From: Rhodoferax sp.
Lineage (GTDB): Bacteria; Pseudomonadota; Gammaproteobacteria; Burkholderiales; Burkholderiaceae
Assembly: GCA_020048295.1 (NCBI GenBank)
Contig: JAIFMT010000170.1
Coordinates: 1 to 20,039, forward strand
Length of the DNA stretch: 20,039 nt
Direction: 5' to 3'
A program made the position numbers and the translations under genes. A model generated the notes under the pieces. The model was given only the letters and a program-made list of their open reading frames with translations, did no database searches and was not told the origin of the DNA. Below are positions 17,514-20,039 of the stretch, piece by piece. Within the stretch, counting starts at the first letter, position 1; each line of letters begins with the position of its first letter.

Positions 17514-18053
17514 TTACGCACCTGCATAGCTGCCATCGTGCATCCAGCGCGCGTGCTGCGGGGCTTTTTTGGTCTGCGCCCACTCGTTGAGCATGTCCCA
17601 CTTCACCGCGTCGAGCATCTGGCTCATTTGGGGGGTACCGGTGTTGGCAGCCAATTCGAGTCGGTGGCCACTCGGGTCAAAGAAGTAGATCGACTTGAAA
17701 AGGGTGTGGTCGGTCGGCCCCACCACCGCAATGCCATCGGCTTCGAGTTTGGCCTTGGTTTCCAGCAGTTCATCGACCGAGCCCACCTGCAGCGCCAGGT
17801 GCTGCGTCCAGGCCGGGGTGTTGGGGTCGCGGCCCATCTCGGGTTGCGTGGGCAGCTCAAAAAAAGCCAGCACATTGCCACCGCCGGCATCCAGAAACAC
17901 ATGCATGTAGGGGTCGGGCTCTTTGGTGGAAGGCACTTCGTTCTCGGCAATCGCCAGGATGAAGTCCATGCCCAGGTACTTCTGGTACCACTCGACGGTT
18001 TGCTTGGCATCCTTGCAGCGGTAGGCCACATGGTGAATTTTCTGGATTTGCAT
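17514..18053 (-). CDS. VOC (glyoxalase/dioxygenase-fold) protein, candidate ring-cleavage enzyme
   Basis: The 179-residue protein has the paired beta-alpha-beta-beta-beta modules of the vicinal oxygen chelate superfamily. Candidate metal ligands are His8 (KIHHVAY), Glu66 (AFFELP), His85 (TQHLALQV) and Glu133 (HRLELAAN). Some VOC enzymes use four such ligands (glyoxalase I, epimerases), while ring-cleaving dioxygenases use two His and one Glu, so the chemistry cannot be read from sequence. Lying between a hydroxylase and an FAH-family hydrolase, it takes the place where a ring-cleaving dioxygenase is expected. The ATG at 18053 has an aggag site six bases upstream. The open frame above it crosses the DUF2783 gene and is not used. 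Confidence 0.85.
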   Translation of the reverse strand: MQIQKIHHVAYRCKDAKQTVEWYQKYLGMDFILAIAENEVPSTKEPDPYMHVFLDAGGGNVLAFFELPTQPEMGRDPNTPAWTQHLALQVGSVDELLETKAKLEADGIAVVGPTDHTLFKSIYFFDPSGHRLELAANTGTPQMSQMLDAVKWDMLNEWAQTKKAPQHARWMHDGSYAGA

Positions 18054-18097
18054 CAAAGTCTCCTGAAATTGGGGTGCCGGCGCACAGCGGTCGCCGC

Positions 18098-18322
18098 TTA
18101 CAGATCCTGGCGCGCCAGCGCCATGGCTTCGCGCAACACGCTGATGTCGCCAATGTGGTTGGCCAGCAGCAAGATCAGCTTGGCGTTGACCATGGCGCTT
18201 TGCGCGTCGCTCAAGTCGCGGTGGGTGTCGATCAGCGCTTCGTAAAAATCGTCGCCCGGCGTGAAGGCGCGAAAGTAGCGCTTGCCGGGTTCGGATAAAT
18301 TGGGCTGCAGGTTCAAAGGCAT
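18098..18322 (-). CDS. Small DUF2783-type protein of unknown function
   Basis: The 74-residue, mostly helical-looking protein contains GDDFYEALIDTHRDLSD (23-39), then QSAMVNAKLILLLANHIGD (41-59). From memory it belongs to the DUF2783 family, whose genes sit next to FAD-dependent aromatic monooxygenases, VOC proteins and FAH proteins in beta- and alphaproteobacteria. No catalytic motif, signal peptide or membrane segment is visible. It starts 11 bp after the hydroxylase gene with a good ribosome binding site (aagga). A helper or subunit role for the hydroxylase is plausible but unproven. Confidence 0.82.
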   Translation of the reverse strand: MPLNLQPNLSEPGKRYFRAFTPGDDFYEALIDTHRDLSDAQSAMVNAKLILLLANHIGDISVLREAMALARQDL

Positions 18323-18333
18323 GACGGGCTCCT

Positions 18334-20007
18334 TCAGGCAGGTTGACAGGTGGCGCGTGCCACTGCTGCGCTGATCTGCGCAACATCAAAGGCGCGCCAG
18401 CGCGCTGCCACATGCTGATCCGGACGGATCAGGTAAGTGGTGCCGGGGGTGGCATCAAAACGCTGGGCAAAGCGGCCCGCGCTGTCGTGCAGCAGCGCCA
18501 AATTGCCCGGTGCGGCTCCGGGCTGCGCGCTGATCAGCAGCACCTGCACCGGTATGGCCTGCTGCGCCAGCGCGGCACAGTGGGCCAGGGTACTGGCATC
18601 GAGATTGACCGGGTGGCTGACGTACAGCAGCGCCATGAAGCGACTGCCCACGTTGTCAAGCAGCCACTGGGCTTGGCCGTCTTGTTGCACCGGCGCATCG
18701 TCCATGGGCGCGCCAGGCACCATGTCGCCGGCAAAGGTGTCTGCATCGGGCGTGTTGAGGCTGGAACTGCTCAGGATGCTGGGCACCGACAGACGGCCCG
18801 AGTTGACCAGCGCGCGGGCAAACGGATGCTGGCGCGCCAGACTCAGCACGGCATTGCGAAACAGCAGCGAGGTCTGGCTCTTGGGGGTGATGAAGTCGGT
18901 GGAGCGGGTTGAGTTGAGCAGGTTTTCGTCCGCCGCAAACACCCGCTCTTCAGAGTAGCTGTCAAGTAGCCGCGCCGGGGCTTTGCCGTCGATGACCAGC
19001 TTGAGCTTCCATCACAGGTTGTCGCTGTCCTGGATGCCCGAATTGGCCCCGCGCGCGCCAAATGGCGACACCTGGTGCGCCGCGTCACCGACAAACAGCA
19101 CATGGCCGTGGGTGAAAGCGGCCATGCGCCGGCATTGAAAGGTATAGACGCTGACCCATTCGAGCTCAAATTCGCGGTCATCACCGAGCATCGCCTGGAT
19201 GCGCGGAATGACGTTCTCGGGTTTCTTCGCCTCGTCCGGGTCGGCATCCCAGCCGAGCTGAAAGTCAATGCGATAGACGTTGTCGGCCTGGCGGTGCAGC
19301 AGCACCGACTGCCCCGGGTGAAACGGCGGGTCAAACCAGAACCAGCGCTCGTGCGGAAAGTCAGCCTTCATCACCACGTCGGCAATCAGGAAGCGGTCTT
19401 TGAAAATTTTGCCTTCAATGTCAAGGTTCATCAGGCGGCGAATGCCGGAGCGCGCCCCGTCGGCCACCACCAGCCAGTCGGCTTGCAGCGTGTAAATGCC
19501 ATCGGGTGTTTCGACCTGCAGCGTGGCCCCGGCATCCTCGGGCGTGACCGACACCACCCGGTTCTTGAAGCGCAAATCCAGGTTCGGCAACTCCTTGGCA
19601 CGCCGGACTTCAAATTCTTCCAGGTAATACTGCTGCAGGTTGATCATGCCCGGGCGCTTGTGGTCAGGATCGGTGCGCAGGTTGAAGTGGTACACCTCCT
19701 GCTCGCGGAAAAACGTGCGCCCCACGTTCCAGCTCACGCCCTTGTCCACGCAGGGCTGGCCCAGTCCGAGGCGGTCCAGCACCTCCAGCGCCCGCTTGGC
19801 ATAGCACACGCCGCGCGAGCCCACCGACACCGTGTCGTCGTCGTCAAGCAGCACCACCGCAACACCTGACTGCGCCAGTTCAATGGCTGCCGCCAGCCCC
19901 ACCGGCCCGGCACCGACCACCACCACGGAGTAGCGTGTTGGTGCCGCGCCACTCTGTTCGGGTGGGCGGTGGTACGCGTACTTGGGGTACTTGTAGGTGC
20001 TCAGCAT
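18334..20007 (-). pseudogene. FAD-dependent aromatic-ring hydroxylase (MhpA-like), interrupted by one in-frame TGA
   Basis: The 558-codon frame encodes a class A flavoprotein monooxygenase: GAGPVG (32-37) for FAD ADP binding, the DG motif ADGARSG (182-188) and the GD motif FVGDAAHQVSPFGARG (305-320). The family continues with a D-N-L-x-W-K-L motif. Here codon x (19012-19014) is TGA, and WKLKLVIDGKAPARLLDSYS follows in the same frame. It runs on through a normal C-terminal domain to the stop at 18334. No shift of frame is needed, so this is a single nonsense change or a sequencing error. The 331-residue truncated product would lack the last 225 residues. An aggag site (20015-20019, opposite strand) precedes the ATG at 20007. 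Family members hydroxylate phenolic acids with NAD(P)H. The substrate is unknown; a hydroxyphenylacetate or hydroxybenzoate fits the neighbours. Confidence 0.88.
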
Positions 20008-20039
20008 GCCGTGTCTCCTGGTGTTCTAAATTAATTGGA
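20008..20039 (-). promoter_or_regulatory. Upstream leader of the hydroxylase operon with an AT-rich palindrome
   Basis: Before the hydroxylase ATG there is a strong ribosome binding site. Then comes an AT-rich stretch with the 8-bp palindrome aattaatt (20029-20036), which stands out in this GC-rich DNA. It may be part of a promoter or of an operator for a regulator encoded just outside the window. The window ends too soon to tell. Confidence 0.35.

Noticed and set aside
18334..18942. A separate gene beginning at a GTG downstream of the TGA in the hydroxylase.
   Set aside because: The frame continues unbroken from the TGA, and the sequence between (WKLKL...YSEER) is the normal middle of the hydroxylase family. 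It is the 3' part of the interrupted gene, not an independent one.
19012..19014. Selenocysteine insertion at the TGA.
   Set aside because: Flavoprotein hydroxylases of this family are not known selenoproteins, the position is not catalytic, and I saw no convincing SECIS-like hairpin just downstream. A nonsense change or base error is simpler.

Overview
The window is high-GC proteobacterial DNA. It carries a tightly packed aromatic-acid catabolic locus, and all its protein genes lie on the minus strand, transcribed from high to low coordinates. Gene content, protein sequences and two copies of a short intergenic repeat resembling one I recall from Comamonadaceae point to a betaproteobacterium of the Burkholderiales, probably Comamonadaceae (Rhodoferax/Polaromonas-like). 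The family assignment is inference. The only plus-strand gene is a tRNA-Ser(UGA) at the left edge, lacking its first base, followed by a strong intrinsic terminator that separates it from the convergent catabolic genes.

Reading in the direction of transcription from the right: (i) 20007-16494 is a compact operon with an FAD-dependent aromatic hydroxylase, a small DUF2783-type protein, a one-domain VOC/glyoxalase-fold protein and a fumarylacetoacetate-hydrolase-family protein. The hydroxylase gene is broken by one in-frame TGA. (ii) After a 105-bp spacer with repeat copy 2, 16388-10562 holds paaN, paaG, paaH, paaI and paaK. (iii) After a 100-bp spacer with repeat copy 1, 10461-3274 holds a paaJ-type thiolase, a LivK-type periplasmic binding protein, a LiuC-like enoyl-CoA hydratase and paaABCDE. 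(iv) 3261-160 holds a maleylacetoacetate/maleylpyruvate isomerase (zeta-GST) and indolepyruvate:ferredoxin oxidoreductase iorA and iorB.

Together the genes encode most of aerobic phenylacetyl-CoA degradation. PaaK activates phenylacetate and PaaABC(D)E epoxidises phenylacetyl-CoA. PaaG isomerises the epoxide to an oxepin, PaaN oxidises the ring-opened semialdehyde, and PaaG, the hydratase, PaaH and the thiolase carry out beta-oxidation. PaaI rescues trapped CoA. IorAB could feed the pathway by converting arylpyruvates from aromatic amino acids directly to arylacetyl-CoA. The hydroxylase, VOC protein, FAH protein and zeta-GST look like a second, homogentisate- or gentisate-type route (hydroxylation, ring cleavage, isomerisation, hydrolysis). 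The whole paa block lies between its FAH gene and its isomerase gene.

No canonical cupin homogentisate or gentisate dioxygenase, MaoC-type oxepin-CoA hydrolase, PaaX/PaaR regulator, transporter permease, IS element, integrase or CRISPR array is visible. No gene-free stretch exceeds 300 bases; the longest is 136 bp, between paaD and paaE.
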